A DNA stretch of 54,546 nucleotides from Actinomycetota bacterium. Its GTDB lineage: Bacteria > Actinomycetota > Actinomycetes > Actinomycetales > Microbacteriaceae. The translations under genes were made by a program, and so were the position numbers. The stretch covers positions 1 to 54,546 of the forward strand of contig JAFDWM010000006.1 in the NCBI GenBank assembly GCA_018268455.1. Reading direction: 5' to 3'. The notes beneath the pieces are model-generated. The model saw only the letters and a list, made by a program, of their open reading frames with translations, was not told where the DNA came from and ran no database searches. Numbering within the stretch: the first letter of the stretch is position 1; every line of letters begins with the position of its first letter. This document shows, piece by piece, positions 26,955-37,178 of this stretch.

Positions 26955-28145
26955 ATGCGCCGCACGATGTGGTCCTGGCGCGACGTCCTGTTCGATGTCG
27001 CACCCGTGATCGTGCTCCTGACCGCGGGGCTGCTGGATGTCGCCCTCGGCCTGTCCCCGCCGTACGGACAGGCGCCGCGCTGGACGGCGATCGCACCGGT
27101 CGTCGTCGCCTGTCTCGCGCTGCTGCTGCGTCGCCGCCGGCCGTTGCTCACCCTCGCCGTGATGCCCGTCGGTGTCGCCCTGCTCGCGGTGCTGACGCCG
27201 GTGCTGCTGACGTACTGGGGGCAGTTCGTGCCGTGGCTGGTCGGGATGTACTCCGCCGGCCGGCACCTGCCCTGGCGTCGCGGACTCTGGGCGATCCCGA
27301 TCTCGCTCGGCGCCTATGTGCTTCTGCTCGTGTCCTATCCGGCGATGCGGGATCCGGACAGTGTGATGTTCAACGTCGCGATCCTGCTCGGCCTCTGGGC
27401 GATCGGTCGGCTGGCCGCGAGCTGGTCGGGGTACCGGGATCGCACCGTGCGGCTGGAGTTCGAGCGGCTGCACGCCGAGGAGCGTGCGGCGGTGCTCGAG
27501 CGCACCCGCATCGCCCGCGAGCTGCACGACGTCATCGCGCACACGATCACCGTGATCGTGATGCAGGCCGGGGGAGCGCGGATGGCGTCCGCCGCCGATC
27601 CTCGGGCCGCTGTGGCCGCGCTGAGCCGGATCGAGGGGCTGGGCAGGGAATCGCTCACGGAGCTGCGGGCGCTGCTCGATGTGCTCGGCAGCCACGACGG
27701 CGCTGAAGTGGACAGGGCTCCGCAGCCGGGGCTCGGCGACCTCGATGAACTGTGCGCGACGATGCGCACGCTCGGGCTGCCGGTCGAGTTGCGCGTCGAC
27801 GGCGACCTCGCGCGTCCTGCCGCCGCGTTGCAGCTGACCGCCTACCGTGTGGCGCAGGAGGGGCTCACGAACGTGCTCAAGCACGCCGGCCCCGTCGCGA
27901 CGACGGTCGACGTCCTGGTCGCAGCGGAGTCTCTGACGATCGAGGTCGGCAACGCTCCGGGCGGGCGCGAGGGTGGGATGCCGGGCGCCTCCCGGGGGCT
28001 GGCCGGCCTGCGTGAGCGCGTAGCGGCACTGGGCGGTGCGGTGGCCGCAGGGCCCGATGGCGACGGCGGGTTCCGCGTGCGCGCCGTGCTCCCGCTTCAG
28101 CCCGTTCCCGGGACGTACCCCGCGACGGCCGGGGAAGCGCCGTGA
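26955..28145 (+). CDS. Orphan NarL/DesK-type sensor histidine kinase
   Basis: A 396-aa membrane kinase. Residues about 10-150 contain five to six hydrophobic segments. HisKA_3 is RTRIARELHDVIAHTITVIVMQAGG, followed by a HATPase domain (AYRVAQEGLTNVLKHAG, GLAGLRERVAALGG). ATG 26955 lies 6 nt after TACTGT and is likely leaderless. Unlike the kinase at 24013, no intact response regulator follows: only a short remnant that begins with the expected GTGA overlap. The kinase may be signalling to a distant regulator or be decaying. Confidence 0.9.
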   Translation: MRRTMWSWRDVLFDVAPVIVLLTAGLLDVALGLSPPYGQAPRWTAIAPVVVACLALLLRRRRPLLTLAVMPVGVALLAVLTPVLLTYWGQFVPWLVGMYSAGRHLPWRRGLWAIPISLGAYVLLLVSYPAMRDPDSVMFNVAILLGLWAIGRLAASWSGYRDRTVRLEFERLHAEERAAVLERTRIARELHDVIAHTITVIVMQAGGARMASAADPRAAVAALSRIEGLGRESLTELRALLDVLGSHDGAEVDRAPQPGLGDLDELCATMRTLGLPVELRVDGDLARPAAALQLTAYRVAQEGLTNVLKHAGPVATTVDVLVAAESLTIEVGNAPGGREGGMPGASRGLAGLRERVAALGGAVAAGPDGDGGFRVRAVLPLQPVPGTYPATAGEAP

Positions 28146-28276
28146 CGGAGCCGTCGGTGCCGCGGATCCTGCTCGCGATCGCCGCGCACGCGCAGGGGGT
28201 GGGCCGCGTACGAGAGGGAGCGGCTCGCAGGTTGCGACCAGCGCCCGTCTGGGCATTTCTCAGCCTGCCTGGCTAG
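28142..28276 (+). pseudogene. Remnant start of a deleted response regulator gene
   Basis: A GTG at 28142 overlaps the kinase stop as GTGA, exactly as in the complete pair at 24013-24016. The first codons read V-T-E-P-S-V-P-R-I-L-L-A, the typical opening beta-strand of a LuxR-type receiver domain. Where the acidic DD/DDQ motif should follow, the sequence turns into unrelated codons and stops at 28274-28276 after 44 residues. I infer an internal deletion that removed nearly all of the cognate regulator. Confidence 0.55.
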
Positions 28277-28352
28277 CATCGAACACGTGCCTGCGCCGGT
28301 CCCGTCGGCGGTCAGGCACGGGGATAGCACTCCCGAGCAACCAAGAGGAACG

Positions 28353-29312
28353 ATGTCGAGCGACGAAACGCCGAACGTCCCCACGCCCTCGCCTTCGCGT
28401 GCGGCCGTGCGGGAGAAGGCCCAGCAGGTCAACGCCCAGCAGTCCCGTGCCCGGATCATGCGACGCGTGATCATCGGGATCGTCGCGGTGATCGTCGTCG
28501 GCGCCGCAGGGGGCGCCGTCGCCTGGGCCGTCGGCTCGGCCGTCTCGAAGCCCACGCTGAGCCCGTCCGACCTGCGCGAGGGCGGAGTCGCGGTCACCAA
28601 GTCCGATGTCGCCGCCGCGCGTGCCGCCGCCACCCCGACGCCGTCACCGACCGCCTCGGGCGAGCCGGCCCCGGCCGCGCCGAGCACTGAACCGTCGCCG
28701 AAGGCCACGACCGGGACGGTCGACATCCACGTGTACGTCGACTATCTCTCGCCGGGCGCCGGCGACTTCGAGCGCGCCAACGCCCGCCAGCTCGCGACCT
28801 GGGTCGACCAGGATGCGGCCACCGTCACCTACCACCCGGTCGCGCTGCTGACGGCGAACTCGAACGGCACCAGGTACTCGCTGCGCGCGGCGAGCGCCGC
28901 CGCGTGCGTCGCCACGGTGCAGCCGGGCGCGTTCTACGCCTTCAACCATGCGCTGCTCGTCGACCAGCCGAAGCAGGACACCGACGGCCGCACCGACAAG
29001 CAGATCGCCCAGCTCGCCGGAGCCAACGGGGTGAAGGACGCGGACCGCATCGAGAGCTGCATCTCCGACCACACCTACGATTCCTGGGTCAAGGACGCCA
29101 CGCAGCAGGCGGTGGACGGCCCGCTCGCCGGTGCGAAGAAGGGCTCGCTCACGGGCGCCCCCACGATCGTCGTGAACGGCCAGATCTACGCGGGTTCGCT
29201 CACCGACGCCGCCGAATTCAGCCAGTTCGTGCTGTCTGTCGCGAGCGACTCCTACTACGGCACCCCGGGCCCGACCCTGTCGCCGACTCCCACCCCGACC
29301 GCGACGAAGTAG
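28353..29312 (+). CDS. DsbA-like thioredoxin-fold protein lacking the CxxC site
   Basis: A 319-aa membrane-anchored protein. A charged N-terminus is followed by a transmembrane helix (IIGIVAVIVVGAAGGAVAWAV, split at about residues 37-57), a Pro/Thr linker and a DsbA-type thioredoxin domain (VDIHVYVDYLSPGAGDFE ... TGAPTIVVNGQIY with the cis-proline). The usual CPxC after the first strand is replaced by S-P-G-A, so redox activity is unlikely. The two remaining cysteines (AAACVATV, IESCIS) lie elsewhere. ATG 28353 follows AAGAGGA; a GTG 66 nt upstream just after TAGCAT marks the likely transcript start. Chaperone-like or scaffold roles are possible. Confidence 0.85.
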   Translation: MSSDETPNVPTPSPSRAAVREKAQQVNAQQSRARIMRRVIIGIVAVIVVGAAGGAVAWAVGSAVSKPTLSPSDLREGGVAVTKSDVAAARAAATPTPSPTASGEPAPAAPSTEPSPKATTGTVDIHVYVDYLSPGAGDFERANARQLATWVDQDAATVTYHPVALLTANSNGTRYSLRAASAAACVATVQPGAFYAFNHALLVDQPKQDTDGRTDKQIAQLAGANGVKDADRIESCISDHTYDSWVKDATQQAVDGPLAGAKKGSLTGAPTIVVNGQIYAGSLTDAAEFSQFVLSVASDSYYGTPGPTLSPTPTPTATK

Positions 29313-29382
29313 ACCGTGTCCAGCGCGTCCGCGCGCCCTTGCTACGCTGTCACCGGCCCCGTCATCGCGACGCGGGCCGCTC

Positions 29383-29455
29383 GCCTCCTTAGCTCATCTG
29401 GTAGAGCAGCGGCCTTGTAAACCGCAGGTGGCCGGTTCGAGTCCGGCAGGAGGCT
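29383..29455 (+). tRNA. tRNA-Thr (anticodon TGT)
   Basis: Acceptor arms GCCTCCT (29383-29389) and AGGAGGC (29448-29454) pair fully. The D-arm is AGCTCATCTGGTAGAGC, the anticodon loop CTTGTAA gives anticodon TGT, and the T-arm is GCCGG-TTCGAGT-CCGGC. The 3' CCA is not encoded. TACGCT at 29343-29348 may be the -10 element. Confidence 0.95.
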
Positions 29456-29484
29456 CCGGCTCCCTCGCGCAGGAGGACATCGCG

Positions 29485-31008
29485 ATGACCAAGCCCAACG
29501 TGGTGCTGATCTGCGTCGACCAGTGGCGGGGCGATTGCCTCTCGGCCGAGGGCCACCCGGTCGTGCGGACGCCCTACCTGGACGCCCTCGCCGAACGCGG
29601 AGTCCGCTTCCGCAACGCCTACTCGGCGACGCCGACGTGCGTGCCGGCGCGGATGGCTCTCATGACCGGCCTCGCCCAGGAGCACCATCGCCGTACCGGC
29701 TACACCGACGGCGTCGATTTCGACATCACGCAGACGCTGCCTCGAGCCTTCTCGCAGGAGGGCTACCAGACGCAGGCGATCGGCAAGATGCACTACGCGC
29801 CGGAGCGGGTGCGGATCGGGTTCGACGACGTGATCCTGCATGACGGCTACCTGCACCACTCCCGCCGGCGCGAGCGGGATCCGCGGTTCTACGACGACTA
29901 CCTCAGCTGGCTGCGTGCTCAGGCCGGGGTGAGTGCCGTCGAGGACTACATCGAGAACGGCGTGAACTGCAACTCCGTCGTCGCCCGCAGCTGGGACAAG
30001 GAGGAGCGGCTGCATCCGACGAACTGGGTGGTCACGCAGGCGGAGGAGTGGCTGTACCGGCGGGATCCCACCTGTCCGTTCTTCCTCTACCTGTCCTTCC
30101 ACCGTCCGCACGCCCCGTACGACCCGCCGGCCTGGGCCTTCGAGCAGTACCTCGACGAGGGCGACCATGAGCCGCCGATCGGCGACTGGGCGGACGAGTT
30201 CTCGCACTGGCGCAACGACCGGCTCCCGGACGCGAACGTCGCCCGGTACGACCAGCGCACTATGAACAGGGCCCGAGCCGGGTACTACGGGCACATCAGC
30301 CACATCGACCAGCAGATCAGCAGGTTCCTCGACATCCTCGGTGAGTTCGGCGTCGCCGATGACACCTACATCCTCTTCACGTCCGACCACGGCGACATGC
30401 TCGGCGACCATGGCATGTGGCGCAAGGGCTACCCGTACGAAGGGTCGGCGCGCGTTCCGATGATCCTGGCCGGGCCGACGATCTCCGCGCAGCAGCGCAA
30501 CGACGACATCGTCGAGCTGCGGGACATCATGCCGACGCTGCTCGGTTGCGCCGGCGTGCCGATCCCGGAGGGACTGGACGGCCGGGATCTGCGCGAGATC
30601 GTGGGCACGCGAGAGTCCGCGCCCTGGCGCGCGGCGCCCTCCTCACGCGGCGCCGACGCCTCGCCGGTCGCGTCTGGTCCGCGCACCGCCCCGGGGACCG
30701 AGGACCCGCACCTGCACGGCGAGCACGCGGCCCTCGGGCAGTCGATGCAGTGGATCCGGGTGGACCGATGGAAGTACGTGTGGCTGAGCGAGAACGGGCA
30801 CGAGCAGCTCTTCGACCTCCTGGCGGATCCGCAGGAGCTGCATGACCTGTCCGCGGATCCGGATGCCTCCGCCGCGCTGGTCGCCTGCCGGGCGCGACTG
30901 ATCGGCGACCTCCGCGGCAGGCCCGAGGGATTCGTGAGCGGCGGCGCACTGGTCGCTGGCCGTCCGGTGCAGTCCCTGCTGGAGCGGCCGCACGCGCGGG
31001 TGGAGTGA
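29485..31008 (+). CDS. Sulfatase (formylglycine-dependent)
   Basis: A 507-aa alkaline-phosphatase-superfamily sulfatase. The N-terminal metal-binding strand is NVVLICVDQWRGD, and the modification motif CVPAR (C-x-P-x-R) carries the cysteine converted to formylglycine. Further family motifs are IGKMHY, SFHRPHAPYDPP and the second metal site TSDHGDMLGDHG. The Pro/His-rich PHAPYDPP region resembles choline-sulfatase and phosphonate-monoester-hydrolase relatives. There is no signal peptide, so it acts in the cytoplasm. ATG 29485 follows AGGAGGA, 30 nt after the tRNA. No formylglycine-generating enzyme is in the window. Confidence 0.92.
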   Translation: MTKPNVVLICVDQWRGDCLSAEGHPVVRTPYLDALAERGVRFRNAYSATPTCVPARMALMTGLAQEHHRRTGYTDGVDFDITQTLPRAFSQEGYQTQAIGKMHYAPERVRIGFDDVILHDGYLHHSRRRERDPRFYDDYLSWLRAQAGVSAVEDYIENGVNCNSVVARSWDKEERLHPTNWVVTQAEEWLYRRDPTCPFFLYLSFHRPHAPYDPPAWAFEQYLDEGDHEPPIGDWADEFSHWRNDRLPDANVARYDQRTMNRARAGYYGHISHIDQQISRFLDILGEFGVADDTYILFTSDHGDMLGDHGMWRKGYPYEGSARVPMILAGPTISAQQRNDDIVELRDIMPTLLGCAGVPIPEGLDGRDLREIVGTRESAPWRAAPSSRGADASPVASGPRTAPGTEDPHLHGEHAALGQSMQWIRVDRWKYVWLSENGHEQLFDLLADPQELHDLSADPDASAALVACRARLIGDLRGRPEGFVSGGALVAGRPVQSLLERPHARVE

Positions 31009-31068
31009 CCGGAGGCCGGGAGCGGCTCGGACGAGTGCGCGCGAGGCGACCATTGGAACCGCCTGCGC

Positions 31069-31719
31069 TCAGAACAGCCGATCCGTGCCCTTGTCGTCGA
31101 GGCGGGGGGTGACGGCGACGCGGGCGGCGGTCTCGGCGGACGCCCGCAGCGCCTCGTCCATGAGCTCACGAGTCGGAGCGCCGTCGAGCCAGTCCCTGGC
31201 GAAGGAGGCGGGCAGCACCACCGGCATCCGGTCGTGGACCCCGGCGAGCTGCGGTGCGGCCGGCTGCATGACGATCGAATAGCAGGTGAACCAGGATCCG
31301 TCCTCGGTGCGGCCACGCTGGGTCACGGCCGCCATGCCGAACAGTGCGGCGTCGAGCCCGAACTCGTGCCACTGCTTCGACGGCTTCTGCATCTCGTACC
31401 AGCCGGTGGCCGGCACGATCGCCCGGCCGCGCAGCGAGCCCGGCTTGTCCTGCAGGCGCTCGGAGCGGGTGTTGATCGACGGGAACCGCGAGGGCCTGCC
31501 GTCGACCAGGAAGCCCCACCAGCCGAGCTCGAGCATCGGCGCGGACTCGCCGGGCAGCACGATCGGGTTGAGGTTGCGCAGCAGTCGCCCCGTGGGCCGC
31601 AGCGTCTCGTCGGCGTTCCGCTGCGCCCACGCGCGGATACCCTCCATCAGCTCGTCATCGGCATCGTCCAGCATCTGCTGGTCGCTGAACCGAGGATCCA
31701 GACCGTAGCTCGCGCACAT
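31069..31719 (-). CDS. SOS-response-associated (SRAP/HMCES) protein
   Basis: A 216-aa SRAP-domain protein (YedK/HMCES family), which shields abasic sites in single-stranded DNA by a covalent link. The catalytic cysteine is residue 2 (M-C-A-S-Y-G), exposed after Met removal. The Asn in RNLNPI, the Glu in ATGWYEMQ and the His in VHDRMPVVL match the active site. The start must therefore be ATG 31719; TACGCT ends 6 nt upstream, fitting a leaderless mRNA. Longer upstream frames would bury the essential cysteine and are rejected. Confidence 0.95.
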   Translation of the reverse strand: MCASYGLDPRFSDQQMLDDADDELMEGIRAWAQRNADETLRPTGRLLRNLNPIVLPGESAPMLELGWWGFLVDGRPSRFPSINTRSERLQDKPGSLRGRAIVPATGWYEMQKPSKQWHEFGLDAALFGMAAVTQRGRTEDGSWFTCYSIVMQPAAPQLAGVHDRMPVVLPASFARDWLDGAPTRELMDEALRASAETAARVAVTPRLDDKGTDRLF

Positions 31720-31813
31720 GTCTGGAGCGTACCTCCGGGTGCGGACATCGCGCGGGTGCGATGTCGCCGAGGCGCAGCCGCCGGGCGAGGCGGGCGCAGG
31801 TAGGCTGGGGCCG

Positions 31814-32812
31814 GTGACCTCGCAACCCGCCCGCACCACCCGCGGGGCAACGGTGCTCGCTCTGGGCGGTGCCGTGTCGATCGGCGCGATGACGGCGATC
31901 CAGGCGCGGGTGAACGGGCAACTCGGTGTGCGGCTGGACAACGGCATCCTCGCCGGCTTCGTGTCGTTCGCGGTCGGTCTCGTGCTGCTGTGCTTCCCCG
32001 TGCTGCTGACCGGCTCCGGCCGCGCGGCTCTCGGGCGGCTCTGGCGGGGTGTGCGCACGCGCCACGTGCCGTGGTGGATGCTCGTGGGAGGCGCGTGCGG
32101 GGCGCTCACGGTATCGACCCAGGGCCTCGTCGCCGGGATCCTCGGGGTGGCCCTGTTCACGGTCGGCGTCGTCGCCGGCCAGACCCTCCATTCGCTCCTG
32201 TTGGACCGCACCGGCATCGGCCCGGCCGGGGTGGTCGCGATCACCCCCGGCCGCATCCTCGGCGGGCTGTTCGCGCTCGTCGCGGTGGGCGTCTCGCTCA
32301 GCGGCGACGTGCTCTCCCGCGCCCCGCTGTGGATGCTCGTGCTGCCCTTCCTCACTGGCGCCGGCATCGCGTTCCAGTCCGCGGTGAACGGCCGGCTGGG
32401 TCAGCGCATCGCCTCACCGCTCGGCGCGACGTTCATGAGCTTCATCGGCGGCGTGATCGTGCTCGCGCTCTGCGCCGGCACGAGCATCCTGGTCACGGGG
32501 CCGCCTGCGCCGTTCCCGTCCGCGCTGTCGGGCGACGTGTGGCTGTACCTCGGCGGGCTGCTCGGCGCCGTCTACATCCTGCTCGGCGTCGTGATCGTCG
32601 CCCGCACCGGCGTCCTGCTGATGGGCCTCGGCGCCGTGCTCGGCCAGCTCGTCGTGTCGGTGCTCATCGACGTGATCTGGCCGCCGGCCGCAGGCCCTGC
32701 GCCCTGGCAGGTCGCGGTGATGGTGCTCGCCGCCGTGCTCTCGGTGCTCGTCGCGCTGCCGTGGCGGATCCATCGAAGGCCGCGGATCGAGCACGGCTCC
32801 CGAGCTCGCTGA
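31814..32812 (+). CDS. YdcZ/DUF606-type DMT transporter
   Basis: A 332-aa membrane protein made of two DUF606 (YdcZ) repeats, each about five hydrophobic segments. Repeat hallmarks are AIQARVNGQLGVRL near the start and AFQSAVNGRLGQRI in the second half, each with the conserved N-G-x-L-G. GTG 31814 follows TAGGCT by 7 nt and begins just before the first helix. The upstream region is shared with the divergent SRAP gene. Members are presumed drug/metabolite transporters; the substrate is not known. Confidence 0.88.
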   Translation: MTSQPARTTRGATVLALGGAVSIGAMTAIQARVNGQLGVRLDNGILAGFVSFAVGLVLLCFPVLLTGSGRAALGRLWRGVRTRHVPWWMLVGGACGALTVSTQGLVAGILGVALFTVGVVAGQTLHSLLLDRTGIGPAGVVAITPGRILGGLFALVAVGVSLSGDVLSRAPLWMLVLPFLTGAGIAFQSAVNGRLGQRIASPLGATFMSFIGGVIVLALCAGTSILVTGPPAPFPSALSGDVWLYLGGLLGAVYILLGVVIVARTGVLLMGLGAVLGQLVVSVLIDVIWPPAAGPAPWQVAVMVLAAVLSVLVALPWRIHRRPRIEHGSRAR

Positions 32813-32881
32813 ACCGACCCGGCGAGGCCGCGGACCACGCCGCCCGCATTCCGATCGGGGGAGGGCGTGGAACGGCCAGGT

Positions 32882-33415
32882 TCAGCGCGGAAGCGCGGAG
32901 AGCAGCGGAGCCGGATCCACGACCCTGCGGCTGCCGGGGGAGCGGCTGGGCTTGCCGCCCACGTAGAGCCAGCCCATCAGGGCCTCGTCCGGGCCGAGCC
33001 CGTGCAGGGCGGCCACCTCGGGGCTGCGGGTGTAGTCGCCGGTGCGCCAGATCACGCCCCAGCCGGCCTCGTCGAGCAGCAGGCTGAGCGTGTGCGCGAC
33101 GCCGGATGCGACGGCCTCCTGCTCCCAGCGCGGCACCTTCTCACTCGGCCGGAAACTCGCGACGACCGCGATGAGCAGAGACGCGCGCAGCGGCTTGGCC
33201 GACGGCTCGACATCGCCGCGCACCACCGAGATCGCCTTTCCCAGGCGCACCCGGTCCTCGCCGCGCAGCTCGATCAGCCGCCACGGCTGCAGGGCCGAGT
33301 GATCGGCCACCCGGCCCGCTGCGGCGACGAGGGGGAGGAGCTCCTCCCGCGTGGGCGCGTCGGGGGTGACCTTCGACCAGGACTGCCGTCGGCTGACCGC
33401 CTCGAGGGCGCTCAT
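32882..33415 (-). CDS. Nitroreductase-family protein
   Basis: A 177-aa flavoprotein-type nitroreductase. The FMN-binding opening SRRQSWSKVTPDAPTREEL and HSALQPWRLIELRG correspond to the RRS...NxQPWRF motif of the family, and the end WLYVGGKPSRSPGSRR matches the typical GxP...R closing motif. Its ATG overlaps the msrB stop (ATGA), so the two are cotranscribed, both with oxidative-damage themes. Likely NAD(P)H-dependent reduction of an unknown substrate. Confidence 0.88.
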   Translation of the reverse strand: MSALEAVSRRQSWSKVTPDAPTREELLPLVAAAGRVADHSALQPWRLIELRGEDRVRLGKAISVVRGDVEPSAKPLRASLLIAVVASFRPSEKVPRWEQEAVASGVAHTLSLLLDEAGWGVIWRTGDYTRSPEVAALHGLGPDEALMGWLYVGGKPSRSPGSRRVVDPAPLLSALPR

Positions 33416-33825
33416 GCCTCGGCGGACTCGTCCGGCGTGAACGACAGCGCGATCGAGTTCATGCAGTAGCGGTCACCGGTGGGCGTGCCGAAACCGTCCG
33501 GGAAGACATGACCGAGGTGCGACCCGCAGTTCGCGCAGCGCACCTCCGTGCGCACCATGCCGAGGGTGGTGTCCTCGATGAGCTTCACGGCCTCGGGGCG
33601 CACCGACTCGTAGAAGCTCGGCCAGCCGCAGCCGGAGTCGAACTTGGTGCCGCTCTGGAACAGCTCTGCGCCGCAGGCGCCGCAGGCGTACAGCCCGGCG
33701 CGGTGCTCGTCCAGCAGCTCCCCGGTCCACGGTCGCTCGGTCGCGGCCTCGCGCAGCACCGCGTACTGCTGCGGGCCCAGCTCGGCACGCCATTCGGCGT
33801 CGGTCTTGGTCACCGGGTTCGACAT
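33412..33825 (-). CDS. msrB: Peptide-methionine (R)-S-oxide reductase MsrB
   Basis: A 137-aa enzyme repairing oxidised methionine. Zinc-binding pairs CGAC and CANC are present, with the substrate motif GCGWPSFYE and the catalytic cysteine in DRYCMNSIALSF. ATG 33825 has a perfect AGGAGGATCC ribosome site directly upstream. It overlaps the nitroreductase gene by 4 nt and is divergent from the DUF3263 gene. Length is normal. Confidence 0.97.
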   Translation of the reverse strand: MSNPVTKTDAEWRAELGPQQYAVLREAATERPWTGELLDEHRAGLYACGACGAELFQSGTKFDSGCGWPSFYESVRPEAVKLIEDTTLGMVRTEVRCANCGSHLGHVFPDGFGTPTGDRYCMNSIALSFTPDESAEA

Positions 33826-33970
33826 GGATCCTCCTGAGGTCGGTTCCATTCTCGCGCGTTCTCGGGGTCTGCGGGGCGGTCGCCTGCGCGGAGGGACGGG
33901 AGGGGCGGATCCGGCTCCGCGGACGGTGCGCCTGCGCACCGGGCAGGATCCGTCGACATACCCTGGGACG

Positions 33971-34228
33971 GTGACCGATCTCCTCAGCGACCGCGAGCGT
34001 GTCATCCTCGCGTTCGAGGCCGGGCGGCCGGGGCACTCGAGCGCGAAGGAGCAGGCGATCCGCGCCGAGCTGCAGCTCACCCCCGCCCGCTACTACCAGC
34101 TGCTGGATCGCGTGATCGACTCGGAGCAGGCGCTCGTTGCGGATCCGATGCTCGTGCGGCGGCTGCGCCGGATCCGCGACGACGCGGCGGCCCGCCGTGC
34201 CGGCCGCACCACGCTGTCGGCCGGCTGA
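33971..34228 (+). CDS. DUF3263 small helical protein
   Basis: An 85-aa actinobacterial DUF3263 protein. The sequence LSDRERVILAFEAGRPGHSSAKEQAIRAEL...TPARYYQLLDRVID looks like a short helix-turn-helix and is rich in Arg/Glu. The GTG start is 6 nt after TACCCT (33959-33964), which fits leaderless expression. Together with the LytR_C gene and groL it reproduces an arrangement also found near mycobacterial groEL2. Function is not known; DNA binding is a guess. Confidence 0.88.
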   Translation: MTDLLSDRERVILAFEAGRPGHSSAKEQAIRAELQLTPARYYQLLDRVIDSEQALVADPMLVRRLRRIRDDAAARRAGRTTLSAG

Positions 34229-34305
34229 GCGCCGCTCGTCCACCGCGCGCACCGGGCACCGGGTGCTCACGGAAACGACCGGCGCGCTGCGGATAACATC
34301 GGGGG

Positions 34306-34923
34306 ATGCCTGAATCCGCGCGCGACCGATTCGACGAGCTCCCGCATACGCAGGGACGCGTCGGCGCCCACCGTGCCGAGAACCCCGGGATGCACGGCTG
34401 GTTCGTGCTGCTCTGGGCCGCCGTGGCGACGGCGGTGCTCATCGCGGTCGGGATCTTCGCCGCAATGCTCGCGATGGGCAAGATCAGCTTCGACGCGGCC
34501 ACGCCCCTGCCCACGGTCAGCCCGAGCGCGACGCCGACCGTTCCGCCGCTGGACACCGGATTCGCGGTGCTCGTGCTCAACGCGACCACCGCCAACGGAC
34601 TCGCGGCCACCACCCGCGAGACGATCGTGAACGCCGGCTTCGCGTCCGGCGCGGTCGCCGCCACCGACGCCGACACCCAGGATTTCCCGACCACCACGGT
34701 CTACTACAAGACCGCGGCCGACCAGCCGGGCGCCGAGGCGCTGGCGCACCTCATCGGCGCGACCAAGGTCGTTCTGAGCGACACCTACGGCGACGACGTC
34801 ATCCCCGGGCAGAAGCAGCTCACGGTCGTGCTCGGACTCGACCTGGCCAAGAACGCGCCGGCCACCGAGCCGGCGCCGCAGGACGCCCCCGGCGACGCTC
34901 CGTCCGACACCTCCGGCGGCTGA
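34306..34923 (+). CDS. LytR C-terminal domain membrane protein
   Basis: A 205-aa protein with a cytoplasmic N-terminus, one transmembrane helix (WFVLLWAAVATAVLIAVGIF, about residues 28-48), a Pro/Thr linker and an extracytoplasmic LytR_C domain (VLVLNATTANGLAATTRETIVNAGF ... VYYKTAADQPGAEALAHLIG). The C-terminal tail is Pro/Asp-rich. ATG 34306 follows TAACAT by 6 nt. The domain occurs at the end of LCP proteins and alone in actinobacteria; it may bind wall polymers. Confidence 0.88.
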   Translation: MPESARDRFDELPHTQGRVGAHRAENPGMHGWFVLLWAAVATAVLIAVGIFAAMLAMGKISFDAATPLPTVSPSATPTVPPLDTGFAVLVLNATTANGLAATTRETIVNAGFASGAVAATDADTQDFPTTTVYYKTAADQPGAEALAHLIGATKVVLSDTYGDDVIPGQKQLTVVLGLDLAKNAPATEPAPQDAPGDAPSDTSGG

Positions 34924-34941
34924 TCGCGCCCCCTCCCGCGG

Positions 34942-35003
34942 CTTGCACTCTCAGGGGTCGAGTGCCAGACTGGTGTTTAGCACTCGACTGATAGGAGTGC
35001 TAA
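34942..35003 (+). promoter_or_regulatory. groL: groL promoter with two CIRCE operators
   Basis: A perfect CIRCE (TTAGCACTC-N9-GAGTGCTAA) lies at 34977-35003. A second, degenerate copy (CTTGCACTC-N9-GAGTGCCAG) lies at 34942-34968. A -35 TTGCAC (34943-34948) and -10 CAGACT (34966-34971) with 17-bp spacing overlap the first copy. HrcA binding to both would block the promoter and the start region, giving heat-shock control. Confidence 0.9.
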
Positions 35004-36659
<1,656 letters not shown>

Positions 36660-36673
36660 GTCCAGCCCTCACC

Positions 36674-36711
36674 GGAAGACCCCCGGGACCTCTTGGTCCC
36701 GGGGGTCTTCC
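36674..36711. terminator. groL terminator (shared)
   Basis: A 17-bp perfect inverted repeat (GGAAGACCCCCGGGACC and complement at 36695-36711) with a TCTT loop sits 15 nt after the groL stop and before the convergent WXG100 gene. Confidence 0.9.
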
Positions 36712-36771
36712 CGTGTCCGCGGTGCGTCCCGCGGTGCGTCCCGCGGGACAGCCGCTCGGGGCAGCCGCCGC

Positions 36772-37059
36772 TCAGCGGAACAGCGAGGTGGAGTACGCCT
36801 CGGCGTCGGAGTACTGCTGGCCCGCGGCGTTCAGCGCGTGGCCGATCGCGGTGAGCGCCTGCTCGACGTGCGCGGCCGCGCTGCGCCACTGCTCCGCGGC
36901 CGCCTGGCAGGCGACGGAGGCGGATCCGGTCCACGACGACTGCAGCTGCGTGAGCTGAGCCATCATGGCCGCGGAATCGCTCTGCAGCCGGTCGGCGGTG
37001 GACTGCACCGAGACCCGCGTGGTGAGAACGGCATCGGTGTCGACGGTGAAGACGGACAT
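36772..37059 (-). CDS. WXG100-family (ESAT-6-like) protein
   Basis: A 95-aa helical-hairpin protein with the central W-T-G turn (QSSWTGSASVACQ) typical of WXG100 substrates of type VII secretion. The first helix (TTRVSVQSTADRLQSDSAAMMAQL) and second helix (EQALTAIGHALNAAGQQYSDAEA) have the family length. ATG 37059 follows AAAGGAA. It is a singleton: no partner WXG100, EccC ATPase or other secretion gene is in the window. Whether it is exported is unknown. Confidence 0.9.
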   Translation of the reverse strand: MSVFTVDTDAVLTTRVSVQSTADRLQSDSAAMMAQLTQLQSSWTGSASVACQAAAEQWRSAAAHVEQALTAIGHALNAAGQQYSDAEAYSTSLFR

Positions 37060-37178
37060 GGGGTTCCTTTCGTCGGGGTGATGCCTCGACGCTAGGGATC
37101 CGGCGGCACCGCTGGAGCAGGGGACGCGCAACCGGTGCACAAACCGCGGCGCGGCGCGATTGTGCGGACCGAGCCGAC

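Noticed and set aside
36772-37059. A type VII secretion locus
   Set aside because: Only one WXG100 gene is present; no EccC, EccD, mycosin or partner gene is nearby.
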